Shown here piece by piece: positions 7,141-16,168 of a stretch of 64,000 bases of DNA. The stretch comes from Prochlorococcus marinus str. MIT 9301 (GTDB lineage: Bacteria > Cyanobacteriota > Cyanobacteriia > PCC-6307 > Cyanobiaceae), in contig NC_009091.1 of assembly GCF_000015965.1 (NCBI RefSeq), positions 868,001 to 932,000 on the forward strand, read 5' to 3'. Position 1 is the stretch's first letter. Each line of letters starts with the position of its first letter. The notes beneath the pieces are model-generated. The model did no database searches, was not told where the DNA came from, and was given only the letters and a program-made list of their open reading frames with translations. The position numbers and the translations under genes were made by a program.

Positions 7141-8895
7141 TCAAACTTTCAACAATTTAGAAGTTGTTAATTTAAAAACTTTTTTATCTATAGTTTCTTG
7201 ATTTAAAAGTATATCAACTAATTTATCTAGTAAGACTCTATTTTTTTTCAATATTTTTATTGAATTATTTAATGAAATTTTAGAAATATTTATGATTTCT
7301 TTATCTATTTTAGAACTCGTATTTTCAGCTATGAGAGGCTTTCTTCTAAATAATCCATCTCCTAAATACATTTCATTATTATCAGAATCCATTGAAATTG
7401 GACCAATAATTGAAAATCCATATTTTGTAACCATTTCCCTTACGATGTTTGTCGCATAAGAGATATCATTTAAGGAGCATTGTGTAATTTCGCCTTCACC
7501 AAAAACTATCGTTTCTGCTGCTCTCCCAGCTAGAGCGATTTCAATTTTTGAAAATAATAATTTTTTTGAAATCAAGCCACTAGAAATCACATCTTCGTCA
7601 GGACATAATTTTGTATATCCTCCTATAGATCCAGATCTAGGTAAGATCGTAATTTTATCAACTGATTCAATTCCATTTCTTACCGCAGATACAATCGCTC
7701 TACCTACCTCGTTATAAGCAATAATTTTTTTCATATTTGGAGAAGTTATTAATGAACTTCTCAGGCCGATGGTAATTTTATCAAGAGCATTTTCTATATG
7801 AAGATCACTGATTAATTTAGATTCATCTCTAGCACAGTGAATAGCACTCTCGTTCATCAAATTTGCAAGATCTGCTCCCGAAAATCCAACTGTTCTAGAT
7901 GCCCAATATGCTAAGTCAACTTCGCTTGAAAGTGGTTTAGAAAGTGAGTGAACTGAAAGAATTTTTTTTCTTCCATCTAAATCTGGAAGCATTACTTCAA
8001 TTTTTCTGTCAAATCTACCTGGTCTTAATAATGCTGCATCCAAAATGTCTGGTCTATTTGTTGCTGCTAAAACGATAATCCCAGAATTATCAGCAAAACC
8101 ATCTAATTCAGTTAGAAGCTGATTCAGGGTTTGTTCTCTTTCATCATTTCCACCTCCGATCCCAGACCCTCTTTGCCTACCAATTGAATCAATTTCATCA
8201 ATGAAAATTATACAAGGAGATTTTTCCTTAGCCTTAGAGAATAGATCACGAACTCGGCTTGCTCCAACACCAACAAAAAGTTCTACAAACTCTGATGCCG
8301 ATATTGAGAGAAAAGGCACTCCTGATTCACCAGCAATTGCTTTAGCTAATAATGTTTTACCTGTTCCTGGGGGGCCTATTAGAAGAACACCCTTTGGAAA
8401 TTTTGCCCCAAGATTTTCAAATTTCTTTGGTTCTTTCAAGAATGTTATAACCTCTTTTAATTCCTCAGCGGCTTCAGGGACGCCAGCTACATCATCGAAT
8501 CTCGTTTCTACATCATCAATAGTTACAAATTTAGCTTGATTTTTGGTAAAACCAAAAGCTCTGGAAGCCAATTTTGATGTACTCCTCAAGATTAATACTA
8601 TAGCTAATATGAAAAGCAGGAAAAGACTTATTGAAGCAAATGAATTAGCAGCTGAGGCTTCTTTTCTACTATTGTTAATTGTTAGATCTAACTTATTTTC
8701 AGTTGCCTTTTCAAGGATTAATTGATCGTTGTAGAGGATAGGTATTTTAGATTTATCGCCATTTTTATACAGGACATCAATTTCTCTCTGCCTAGGATAG
8801 AAAAATATTGATTCTATTTTCCCCGTCTCTATATCTTCTAGAAGATCCGAATAACTTGATTTAGAATCTGAATATGAGAATTTTGATCTAAACAC
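7141..8895 (-). CDS. FtsH-like AAA+ membrane protein lacking the zinc-protease motif (pseudoprotease)
   Basis: A 584-residue FtsH homologue. The order is: FtsH extracytoplasmic domain (about 15-75, beginning [12 protein letters not shown]), one membrane segment (about 86-104), AAA+ domain with Walker A GPPGTGKT (174-181), Walker B FIDE (231-234) and an SRH region ending RPGRFDR (291-297), then the peptidase-like domain. Where active FtsH has HEVGH, this protein reads NEVGR (395-399; codons at 7713-7699), so both zinc-binding histidines are gone while Glu396 and the third-ligand Asp477 remain. The first transmembrane helix is also missing. The GTG start lies just after an in-frame stop, so no longer form exists. 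Likely an ATPase without proteolysis, like plant FtsHi. Confidence 0.9.
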   Translation of the reverse strand: MFRSKFSYSDSKSSYSDLLEDIETGKIESIFFYPRQREIDVLYKNGDKSKIPILYNDQLILEKATENKLDLTINNSRKEASAANSFASISLFLLFILAIVLILRSTSKLASRAFGFTKNQAKFVTIDDVETRFDDVAGVPEAAEELKEVITFLKEPKKFENLGAKFPKGVLLIGPPGTGKTLLAKAIAGESGVPFLSISASEFVELFVGVGASRVRDLFSKAKEKSPCIIFIDEIDSIGRQRGSGIGGGNDEREQTLNQLLTELDGFADNSGIIVLAATNRPDILDAALLRPGRFDRKIEVMLPDLDGRKKILSVHSLSKPLSSEVDLAYWASRTVGFSGADLANLMNESAIHCARDESKLISDLHIENALDKITIGLRSSLITSPNMKKIIAYNEVGRAIVSAVRNGIESVDKITILPRSGSIGGYTKLCPDEDVISSGLISKKLLFSKIEIALAGRAAETIVFGEGEITQCSLNDISYATNIVREMVTKYGFSIIGPISMDSDNNEMYLGDGLFRRKPLIAENTSSKIDKEIINISKISLNNSIKILKKNRVLLDKLVDILLNQETIDKKVFKLTTSKLLKV

Positions 8896-9026
8896 TAATC
8901 TTTATAAGTGATTAATAAAGCATATATGCTCATTTAAAAAATTGACGTATATAAACAAAATATACTCAAAAGTTTTGGAGATAACCAGTTAAAGGTTATA
9001 TTATTATATGGAAATAAAGAAACAGA

Positions 9027-9197
9027 ATGGCTGTACCAAAGAAGAAAAAATCAAAGAGCAAAAGGAACCAAAGGCACGCTGTTTGGAAAGGGAAAGCAGC
9101 AATAGCAGCTCAAAAAGCTATATCTTTAGGTAAATCAGTTTTAACTGGGAAAGCTCAAGGATTTGTTTATCCTATTGAAGAAGAAGAAGAAGAATAG
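9027..9197 (+). CDS. rpmF: 50S ribosomal protein L32
   Basis: A 56-residue basic protein beginning [24 protein letters not shown], the characteristic L32 N terminus, and ending in an acidic EEEEEE tail. It is a component of the large subunit near the peptidyl-transferase exit region. The cyanobacterial/plastid form lacks the zinc cysteines found in some bacteria. It is divergent from the FtsH-like gene. Confidence 0.95.
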   Translation: MAVPKKKKSKSKRNQRHAVWKGKAAIAAQKAISLGKSVLTGKAQGFVYPIEEEEEE

Positions 9198-9200
9198 CTT

Positions 9201-9527
9201 TTAAGAGCCTAATTTAAATGCTTCAAGTATAACGGCATAAATTGCACCAATTCTTAATTTATCAACTACGGTCCATAGATAATAAAACTTTGAACTTGCT
9301 GCAGGTTTAATTCTTATAATGATTTCAATAAAAACAATAATTATTGGGACCATTATCAATTCATTTTTACCTTCAGATATAAATTTTGTAATAAAATTTG
9401 CGAACAAAAAATAACCTGTCAAAACAGAAATTAGACTAATAGATTTTGTTCTCCAAGTATCACTTAGAAAACCAAAAAATAAATTATTTAACTGGTTGGT
9501 AATCCTTGAAAAATTAGTTTTTTGCAT
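9201..9527 (-). CDS. Ycf20-like protein (DUF565)
   Basis: A 108-residue membrane protein with two or three hydrophobic segments (SISLISVLTGYFLFANFI, LIMVPIIIVFIEIIIRI, then a C-terminal helix). The terminal EAFKLGS is the hallmark ending of Ycf20 proteins, and TWRTKSISLISVLTGYF matches the family's N-terminal WR..S..L.S...GFFL pattern. In plants a Ycf20 homologue affects non-photochemical quenching; the cyanobacterial role is unclear. It overlaps the preceding HAD gene by 14 bp and is cotranscribed with it. Confidence 0.85.
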   Translation of the reverse strand: MQKTNFSRITNQLNNLFFGFLSDTWRTKSISLISVLTGYFLFANFITKFISEGKNELIMVPIIIVFIEIIIRIKPAASSKFYYLWTVVDKLRIGAIYAVILEAFKLGS

Positions 9528-10278
9528 TACTAAAAGACACTAAATAATCACTTAGAAAGTTATAGTCAACATATGATTTTTTTAGTTTAGGGCCTTTAAT
9601 TACATTTGCCACATTATTCTCATCACCAAGGCTGTCTAAAATACAATTTAATTTAATATTTTCCTCAAGAACAATTGGGATATTTGAATGAACAAAAATT
9701 GTAGGCAAATTAGCTGCCAGGGAAGATTTCAATCCCGGACTGGAGTCTTCAAAGACAATTGAGTTGTTTATATTTATACCACTTAATTGGATTGCCTTTA
9801 AATATGGTAATGGATTTGGTTTCTTTAATTCAACGTCTTCACTTGAAATAATGAACTCAAAAGGGTTAAAGCCATTGAAAAGATATTCAACAAGAAGATT
9901 TACTTGAATTCTTGAACTTGAAGTAACAATAAATTGTCTAACTTTTTTTTTATGTAATTCATTTATTAATCTAAAAACACCAGTTTTTAAACTAACGCAA
10001 TTTTTTTTTATATTTTCTAGATAATGAAACTGCTTTGTTTCATGAATTTTGAGAATTAAATCTTCTGAGAAATCATCTTTATTAGATTTAGCGAAATAAG
10101 AAATCCTATTTTTGCCCCCATTTATCTTTAGAAGTTGTATGTATTTTTTAGTGTCCCAATTCCAATCAATTCCAAGGTCATTGAAAGCATTATTAAAAGC
10201 AGGTAAATGGGCCTCTAATTCAGTATTTGCGATGGTACCATCCAAATCCCAATAAACACCCTCAAGATTCGTCACCAA
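9514..10278 (-). CDS. HAD-superfamily phosphatase, CbbY/phosphoglycolate phosphatase-like
   Basis: A 254-residue haloacid-dehalogenase hydrolase. Motif I is DLDGT with nucleophile Asp11 and Asp13; motif II is the FIVTSSSR segment (about 116-123); motif III/IV is the KPNPLPYL...FEDSSPGLKSS region. The helical cap between motifs I and II resembles the CbbY/beta-phosphoglucomutase group, so a sugar-phosphate substrate is plausible. The exact substrate cannot be told from sequence. It is followed by ycf20 with a 14-bp overlap. Confidence 0.85.
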   Translation of the reverse strand: MVTNLEGVYWDLDGTIANTELEAHLPAFNNAFNDLGIDWNWDTKKYIQLLKINGGKNRISYFAKSNKDDFSEDLILKIHETKQFHYLENIKKNCVSLKTGVFRLINELHKKKVRQFIVTSSSRIQVNLLVEYLFNGFNPFEFIISSEDVELKKPNPLPYLKAIQLSGININNSIVFEDSSPGLKSSLAANLPTIFVHSNIPIVLEENIKLNCILDSLGDENNVANVIKGPKLKKSYVDYNFLSDYLVSFSNAKN

Positions 10279-10290
10279 AAAGAATTTCTT

Positions 10291-10368
10291 TTATTTACGG
10301 TAAAATACAAGAGCAATTATTGCTGGTCCTGCTAACGCAACTACAGCCAAAGGAATAAGTGTTGCCAT
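10291..10368 (-). CDS. psb30: Probable photosystem II protein Psb30 (Ycf12)
   Basis: A 25-residue single-helix protein (ATLIPLAVVALAGPAIIALVFYRK). The AGPAII turn in the middle of the helix and the basic C terminus match Psb30/Ycf12, a peripheral small PSII subunit near PsbE/PsbJ. It is a few residues shorter than most homologues. Other tiny thylakoid peptides (PetN, PsbM, PsaM) do not fit. It lies upstream of the HAD gene on the same strand. Confidence 0.6.
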   Translation of the reverse strand: MATLIPLAVVALAGPAIIALVFYRK

Positions 10369-10450
10369 GATTAATGAATATGTTTTGTGATACTATTTTT
10401 ACAAATAAATGACGAAACTGTACTGATACGTTACAAGATTGAATTAAATT

Positions 10451-10798
10451 ATGAAATCATGGACATGCATAGAAAATTGTGGAGCTTGTTGTAAATTCGA
10501 CTTGAACGAAAGAAGCGATTTGGCTGACAAACTTAAAAAAGAAGATATAGCTTTGATAAATTCGATGACTGATAGAGACGGTTGGTGTAAAAACCTAGAC
10601 AGAGAAAATAAAAAATGCTTAATTTACGAAAACAGACCACATTTTTGCCGGGTAAATGAATTTTCAACTACATTTAAAGGATATTTGAAATCTGGTGACA
10701 AATTTTTAATAGATTGCTGCAAACAACATATTTCATCAAATTATGGATACCAAAGTAAAGAGATGAAAACTTTTAGAATCGCTGTTTCAGGAAAATGA
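10451..10798 (+). CDS. YkgJ family cysteine-cluster protein
   Basis: A 115-residue protein with the YkgJ/UPF0153 arrangement: Cys6, and CGACC at 10-14, then WCKNLDRENKKCLIYENRPHFCR, i.e. a second and third cysteine group ending in the family's YxxRPxxCR signature. The motif is thought to bind zinc or an Fe-S cluster; the biological role is unknown. The stop overlaps the ATG of the following half-transporter gene (ATGA), so they form one operon. Confidence 0.85.
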   Translation: MKSWTCIENCGACCKFDLNERSDLADKLKKEDIALINSMTDRDGWCKNLDRENKKCLIYENRPHFCRVNEFSTTFKGYLKSGDKFLIDCCKQHISSNYGYQSKEMKTFRIAVSGK

Positions 10799-11121
10799 AT
10801 AGTAATTTAGAAAAAAAAGAAAACAATTTAGAAAAAAGTTTTTTTTCTATATTCATAACGACTTTTACAACAATTTTCATTGCTGAACTTGGCGATAAAA
10901 CTCAGATAGCCACATTAATGCTTTCTGCTGAATCGGGCAGGCCAATAATTGTTTTTCTTGGAAGCTCTCTTGCATTAATAAGCTCTAGCATAGTAGGAGT
11001 TCTTATTGGTAAATGGGTATCAAAAAAAATATCTCCTAGCAAGTTTGCCTTGTCTACTGGTACTTTAATGATATTGATAAGTATATTTTTAGCTTATGAA
11101 ACTTTCAAAAATTATTTATAA
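10795..11121 (+). CDS. UPF0016/GDT1-type cation transporter, half-size protein 1
   Basis: A 108-residue membrane protein with three predicted helices. The cation-binding motif ELGDKTQIAT is at residues 31-40, in a helix following a charged N terminus. UPF0016 proteins (yeast Gdt1, plant PAM71, Synechocystis Mnx) move Mn2+ or Ca2+ and normally carry two such motif-containing halves in one chain. Here each half is its own gene: the next gene starts immediately after this stop codon. They presumably form a heterodimer in the thylakoid or plasma membrane. Confidence 0.88.
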   Translation: MNSNLEKKENNLEKSFFSIFITTFTTIFIAELGDKTQIATLMLSAESGRPIIVFLGSSLALISSSIVGVLIGKWVSKKISPSKFALSTGTLMILISIFLAYETFKNYL

Positions 11122-11430
11122 ATGGTTTTAAGTTTATTACTATCAACATTTCTAACCGTTTTCATAGCTGAATTAGGTGACAAAACTCAACTGGCTACTT
11201 TAACTATAAGCGGCACTTCAAATAAACCATTAGCAGTTTTTCTGGGATCATCTTCAGCACTTGTTTTTGCAAGTTTACTAGGAGCTTTGACAGGCGGTTC
11301 TATTTCAAGTTTTGTGCCCGAAGTAGTTCTTAAGTCAATAGCCTCCATTACATTTTTTATCATTGGTATAAAGCTTTTTATCAACTCTTTCACCATCGAA
11401 AAAGAGGAAAAAGAAGAGAATAAAAAATAA
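11122..11430 (+). CDS. UPF0016/GDT1-type cation transporter, half-size protein 2
   Basis: A 102-residue partner of the previous gene, starting at the base after its TAA. The motif ELGDKTQLAT is at 17-26, followed by two further hydrophobic segments and a charged KEEKEENKK tail. The order of the pair and the repeat of the ExGDKT motif indicate an ancestral-like split of a normally fused Mn2+/Ca2+ transporter. Manganese handling would make sense in an oxygenic phototroph, but the ion is inferred. Confidence 0.88.
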   Translation: MVLSLLLSTFLTVFIAELGDKTQLATLTISGTSNKPLAVFLGSSSALVFASLLGALTGGSISSFVPEVVLKSIASITFFIIGIKLFINSFTIEKEEKEENKK

Positions 11431-11506
11431 TTAGTTTTTAGCTTGGATAATAAGGTGTAATAATGAAATGTATACACCTAAATTAATTTATAATTTCATT
11501 CTGATC

Positions 11507-13729
11507 ATGTTCACATCTTCATCAATTATTGATAATCTTAATCAGTCAGAAGGGTTAGAATATAAAAAATTATGCAGATTGTTAAAAATAACAAAGAAAT
11601 CTGATAAGGATAAATTAGATATTGCTTTAACAGCTTTAGAAAAACTTGAAATAATTAATAAAAATGAAAGTGATGAATATACCTGCATAAAAGATAGTGA
11701 TCATCTTGTCGCCAAAATAAGATGTAGTAGCAAAGGCTATTGCTTTGCTGTAAGAGGAAAAGACAAAGAAGATATCTACATAAAAGAAAATCTACTTAAC
11801 TATGCGTGGAATGGAGATAAAGTATTAGTAAGGATAATAAAAGAGGGTTATAGAAGAAGATCACCTGAGGGAATAGTTGATTGTATTCTTGAAAGATCAA
11901 ATCAAATACTTCTTTCTAAGGTTGAAATAATAAACAATGATGTATATGCAATCCCAATAGACGATAGAATCCTTTCTAAAATTAAACTTCCAAAAGAGAA
12001 TAAAAAATACATTTTCAATCCAGACAATAAGAATATAGTAAAAGTTGAGATTGATAGATTTCCGATTGGTCAAGAAGAAGGACTAGGTCATGTCATACAA
12101 GAACTAACACTAAACAATAATGAGGAATATGACTCAGACTTTGTTTTGTCTAAAAGTAATATCGCAAAATCATACAATTTAAATCATATTGAATCAAAAA
12201 AAATAGAAAAAAGGGAAAGGATAGACCTTACAGACAAAAACTCTTATTTATTCAAAAGTTGGAGTTCTAATAATTCTCCAATGCTCCCAATGATTCAAAT
12301 TGAGCAGGTAAAAAATAATAATACTAAATTGTGGATACATACAAATAATCTTGCAGAAAGAGTAGATCTAAATAGTAAAAAATCTCAAGAAATACTATTA
12401 AAACGTTTTGAATCATTACCCTTATTAAATGATTGGGAAAACTACCTTAGTGAAGCCATAAGAAATGATTCTGAATTTAAATTAGGTAAAAAGAGTGAAG
12501 CGATAAGCCTCTGTGTGCATTTAAATAGTGATAATGAAATAATTGATTGGTCGTTTCATCTTACTTTAGTCAAGTGCTCTCTTATTGTTGGAAGTGATCA
12601 TACTGACGCTCTTCTATCTAGAAAAAGTAAATCAAGAATAACCTCTCGAGTATTAAAACCTATAAAGGAATATATTGAAGATTTAGATAAAATACTGGAA
12701 ATTTCATTTTCATTTAGACAAAAACATCTTTTGGAGGGTAAGGTTGAAATTCCTGCGCCAGTCAACAAAATAAAAGCAATAGAAGAATTTTTTATTCACA
12801 ATCCAGCTGAATATTCAAAGGGATATTTTGAATCATTAAATAAAGAAGATTGCCAAACTTTTCTTTCACCAATACTATATGAGGCTAATTTAATATGGTT
12901 CAAACATTCAAATAAATATGGCTTAAAAAGTGCAGGATACATCTCAAAGGGAATAGATTACGTTAATGCAAATGAAATCATCAAATATTCAGAATTTATT
13001 GATAATGATATGGAGCTTAATGAAGATGGAAATTTGACATTTAGTCAAGTAATTAAAATATGTGGCGATGATAATAAAAAAAGAATCTTACATAAACTTC
13101 TAATTAATGAATTTGAGGACAACGAAATAAGGTTGATTTCAAAAAATCCTGATAATGACGAATCAGAAAAATTATTTATTTCTCCATGGACAATTCCTAG
13201 TTTTGACTTCACTAACCTTATAAACCAGTACTGTATTTTTAATATGATAATAAATGGTAAGAAATCAAAGAAAAACAATATTAATGAAATCAATATATCG
13301 GAAAGTAACTCATTAGACTTAGTAAATTGGGATATATTTAATTCATCAATTTCAAAGAATCTAGAAGCATTATTTAATAAGTTGTTAATAGATAAACATA
13401 ATGAATTCAAGTACAAAGTTAACCAATATAAATCTAATATGATTAGTATAAAAAAAGTAAGAAAAGCAGAAAAGTTACTAGGTAATACTTATAGTGGATT
13501 TATATTATCAGTACAAACATATGGTTTCTTTGTTGAGATATCAGAACTAAATGTAGAGGGTTTAGTACACGTCAGCACTCTTAATAATGATTGGTATGAA
13601 TATAGATCAAGGCAAAATCTATTAATTGGAAGAAAATCTAAAAAATCATATAAAGTTGGAGATGCAATAGAAGTAAAAATCATAAAAGTCGATATTCTTA
13701 AATATCAAATTGATTTAGAATTAACTTAA
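11507..13729 (+). CDS. RNB/RNase II-like protein (Zam/VacB type) with a degenerate catalytic domain
   Basis: A 740-residue relative of RNase II/R: an N-terminal winged-helix-like and cold-shock-like region, an RNB-like centre, and a clear C-terminal S1 domain (YSGFILSVQTYGFFVEIS...EGLVHVSTL). After the conserved RIDLT the usual DxxxxxDxDD metal site is absent; the segment reads DKNSYLFKSWSSNNSPM, then LWIHTNNLAERVD, the counterpart of the VHIADVS motif. Exonuclease activity is therefore doubtful; RNA binding through S1 is likely. I prefer the ATG at 11507 over one 39 bp earlier, because the earlier residues add only a hydrophobic stretch. An AGGTGTA/TACACCT inverted repeat (11453-11479) precedes it. 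Confidence 0.75.
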   Translation: MFTSSSIIDNLNQSEGLEYKKLCRLLKITKKSDKDKLDIALTALEKLEIINKNESDEYTCIKDSDHLVAKIRCSSKGYCFAVRGKDKEDIYIKENLLNYAWNGDKVLVRIIKEGYRRRSPEGIVDCILERSNQILLSKVEIINNDVYAIPIDDRILSKIKLPKENKKYIFNPDNKNIVKVEIDRFPIGQEEGLGHVIQELTLNNNEEYDSDFVLSKSNIAKSYNLNHIESKKIEKRERIDLTDKNSYLFKSWSSNNSPMLPMIQIEQVKNNNTKLWIHTNNLAERVDLNSKKSQEILLKRFESLPLLNDWENYLSEAIRNDSEFKLGKKSEAISLCVHLNSDNEIIDWSFHLTLVKCSLIVGSDHTDALLSRKSKSRITSRVLKPIKEYIEDLDKILEISFSFRQKHLLEGKVEIPAPVNKIKAIEEFFIHNPAEYSKGYFESLNKEDCQTFLSPILYEANLIWFKHSNKYGLKSAGYISKGIDYVNANEIIKYSEFIDNDMELNEDGNLTFSQVIKICGDDNKKRILHKLLINEFEDNEIRLISKNPDNDESEKLFISPWTIPSFDFTNLINQYCIFNMIINGKKSKKNNINEINISESNSLDLVNWDIFNSSISKNLEALFNKLLIDKHNEFKYKVNQYKSNMISIKKVRKAEKLLGNTYSGFILSVQTYGFFVEISELNVEGLVHVSTLNNDWYEYRSRQNLLIGRKSKKSYKVGDAIEVKIIKVDILKYQIDLELT

Positions 13730-13795
13730 ATCAATTCTCACAAAATATATTATGGAAATATTAACCAAAAAAATTTAAGATAAATTTTTAGAATT

Positions 13796-14242
13796 ATGTT
13801 TAAGAAAAAATATTTATTATTAACTCTTTTTTTTATAATAATTTTACAAATTTTATTATATATAAATAATAATCAGAAGACTTCATTTAGATACTTTAAA
13901 TGGACTCTCCAAGATGTGAGTATAGGTAAGTTAATAAGTATTTCATTTTTTTCTGGATTATTTGTAAGTACTTTATTGCATACAACAATTACTGGTCCTA
14001 GTTTCAGGAAAAAAACTTTAGAAAATATTGAAGATGATTTCTTATCTGAAAATAATGAGGAAGATATTGAGTCAAACGTTGTGATGCCGCCACAAAGGGA
14101 TATTAGAGAAACTCAACCAACAATTTCTGTTAACTATAGAGTAGTTAAAAATATGGATGAAAATAATTTTAAAAAAGACCGTAATTTTTCAAATAATCCT
14201 GATAATATTGATGACTGGGATAATGGTGATAATGATTGGTAG
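13796..14242 (+). CDS. Small two-span membrane protein, possibly LapA-like
   Basis: A 148-residue protein with an N-terminal helix (YLLLTLFFIIILQILLYI), a second helix (GKLISISFFSGLFVSTLLH), and a long acidic, Asn/Asp-rich cytoplasmic tail ending DNIDDWDNGDNDW. The two-helix layout with a short hairpin recalls DUF1049/LapA-domain proteins, but the match is loose. It has its own leader 66 bp after the RNB gene and precedes a DUF2996 gene. Confidence 0.6.
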   Translation: MFKKKYLLLTLFFIIILQILLYINNNQKTSFRYFKWTLQDVSIGKLISISFFSGLFVSTLLHTTITGPSFRKKTLENIEDDFLSENNEEDIESNVVMPPQRDIRETQPTISVNYRVVKNMDENNFKKDRNFSNNPDNIDDWDNGDNDW

Positions 14243-14306
14243 AAAAATAGATTATTTAAATAAAAAATGATTTTTTAATTTATAATATGAAAAAATAGTT
14301 TTTCTT

Positions 14307-14885
14307 ATGGAAGAAAATTTAGACATAAATAATAAAGTTAATAATGAAAAATCTGATAACATAACTAAATCAAACTCTGAAGAAATAAGAGAACCTAGAT
14401 CAGAAGGAGATACTAATACGGTTTCAAATAATAGTAATCCCCAGAGGAATTCTGATTCTAAAGACAATCTAAAAAATGATATTGACACTCCCGTCAAACC
14501 TGTCATTAAACCCAAAAAAGAACTTCCAATAGAGAAAAAGCCTTTCCAAGAATTTATCAACATTCATTTAATCCCTGCTCTTGTAGAGGAAATTAATATT
14601 AGAGGTTTAAAAGTAAACAATATTAATCTCACAAACACTAATAGACCTATAGCTGGAGATAAATGTTGGGTGATAAATTGTGAAATTAAAGATACATGTA
14701 ACTTTTGGTTATCCTTTGAGAAAGAGGACATTAGTTCATTAAAAAGTATTTCTTTATCTAAACCAAATCAGAAACCTAGCATTATTGAATCATTCCTTAT
14801 TGATGAGAAAAGAATAACCCTTAAATTAATTATTTCAAGAGTATTGCAGAGATTAAATGGACAAAAATTGATAGGAGTTAATTAA
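14307..14885 (+). CDS. DUF2996 family protein
   Basis: A 192-residue protein. The first ~75 residues are a low-complexity Asn/Ser/Lys linker. The C-terminal domain has the cyanobacterial DUF2996 pattern: IPALVEEINIRGLKV, KCWVINCEIKDTCNFWLSFEKEDISSLKSISL, IIESFLIDEKRITLKL and the closing VLQRLNGQKLIG. The family is restricted to oxygenic phototrophs and its function is unknown. It lies 79 bp upstream of acsF on the same strand, so a link with chlorophyll synthesis is possible by context only. Confidence 0.85.
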   Translation: MEENLDINNKVNNEKSDNITKSNSEEIREPRSEGDTNTVSNNSNPQRNSDSKDNLKNDIDTPVKPVIKPKKELPIEKKPFQEFINIHLIPALVEEINIRGLKVNNINLTNTNRPIAGDKCWVINCEIKDTCNFWLSFEKEDISSLKSISLSKPNQKPSIIESFLIDEKRITLKLIISRVLQRLNGQKLIGVN

Positions 14886-14964
14886 AGAAAGAATAACACC
14901 AAGTTAACTTTTCCCTCGAAAATACAAATAATGGTAAATAATAGTATTAATAAAACAGTTAAAG

Positions 14965-16137
14965 ATGTCTCAATCAACTATTGAATCTACAAATAAAAAA
15001 GAAATAAATAAAGGAAAAGCCCCAGCAAAGGAGACAATTTTGTCCCCAAGATTCTATACAACAGACTTTGAGGCAATGGAAAATATGGATTTATCAATAA
15101 ACGAGGAAGAATTGGAAGCTATATGTGAGGAATTTAGGAAAGATTACAACAGGCATCATTTTGTAAGAAATAGTGAATTTGAAGGGGCTGCAGAAAAATT
15201 GGATCCTGAGACAAGAGAGCTCTTTGTTGATTTTCTTGAGGGAAGTTGTACTTCAGAATTCTCAGGTTTTTTACTTTATAAGGAACTTAGCAAGAGGATT
15301 AAAGACAAAAACCCTCTTCTTGCTGAATGTTTTGCTCATATGGCAAGAGATGAAGCTAGACATGCAGGGTTTTTGAATAAATCAATGAGTGATTTTGGAC
15401 TGCAGTTAGATCTAGGTTTTTTAACAGCAAATAAGGATTATACTTATTTCCCACCACGAAGTATTTTTTACGCCACTTATTTATCCGAAAAAATAGGTTA
15501 TTGGAGATACATAGCAATTTATAGGCATCTCGAAAAGAACCCAAATAGCAAAATTTTTCCACTGTTTAATTACTTTGAGAATTGGTGTCAAGATGAAAAT
15601 AGGCATGGTGATTTCTTTGACGCATTAATGAAAGCACAACCACGTACTGTTAAATCATTAAGTCAAAAAATAACCATTGGTGGCTCTACCTTTACACATC
15701 CACTATTTGACTATTTCCATAGATTTAGATACTTCTTAAACAATCTTCCATTAACATCCAAGTTATGGTCTAGGTTTTTCTTACTTGCTGTATTTGCAAC
15801 CATGTATGCTAGAGATTTGGGAATTAAAAAAGATTTCTACAGTTCATTAGGTTTAGATGCCAGAGATTACGACCAATTTGTTATTAATAAAACGAATGAA
15901 ACTGCAGCTAGAGTTTTCCCTGTAGTAATGGACGTTAATAATAAATCCTTTTATGGAAGATTAGATAAAATAGTAGAAAATAATAAGATTCTTTCCGATA
16001 TTGCAAGCGGTACTGGAAATAAAGTATCTAAAACTTTTAGAAAAGTACCTAAATATTTATCAAACGGTTACCAGTTATTAAGACTATACTTATTAAAACC
16101 TCTAGATAGCAAAGATTACCAACCTTCAATTAGATAA
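14965..16137 (+). CDS. acsF: Mg-protoporphyrin IX monomethyl ester (oxidative) cyclase
   Basis: Oxygen-dependent cyclase that forms ring E of chlorophyll (divinyl protochlorophyllide), acting at the membrane. It has 390 residues, a rubrerythrin-like diiron fold. The two ExxH clusters are visible: DEARH with Glu130/His133 and DENRH with Glu211/His214; the upstream glutamates lie in the [12 protein letters not shown] helix (91-102). The long N-terminal stretch before the core is usual for AcsF. The start is the ATG at 14965. The tldD gene follows 31 bp later on the same strand. Confidence 0.95.
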   Translation: MSQSTIESTNKKEINKGKAPAKETILSPRFYTTDFEAMENMDLSINEEELEAICEEFRKDYNRHHFVRNSEFEGAAEKLDPETRELFVDFLEGSCTSEFSGFLLYKELSKRIKDKNPLLAECFAHMARDEARHAGFLNKSMSDFGLQLDLGFLTANKDYTYFPPRSIFYATYLSEKIGYWRYIAIYRHLEKNPNSKIFPLFNYFENWCQDENRHGDFFDALMKAQPRTVKSLSQKITIGGSTFTHPLFDYFHRFRYFLNNLPLTSKLWSRFFLLAVFATMYARDLGIKKDFYSSLGLDARDYDQFVINKTNETAARVFPVVMDVNNKSFYGRLDKIVENNKILSDIASGTGNKVSKTFRKVPKYLSNGYQLLRLYLLKPLDSKDYQPSIR

Positions 16138-16168
16138 TCTTTCATACAGAGAAGACATATAGACTCAA

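Noticed and set aside
8201-8725. Two plus-strand frames opposite the FtsH-like gene
   Set aside because: Shadows of the conserved AAA+ coding strand.
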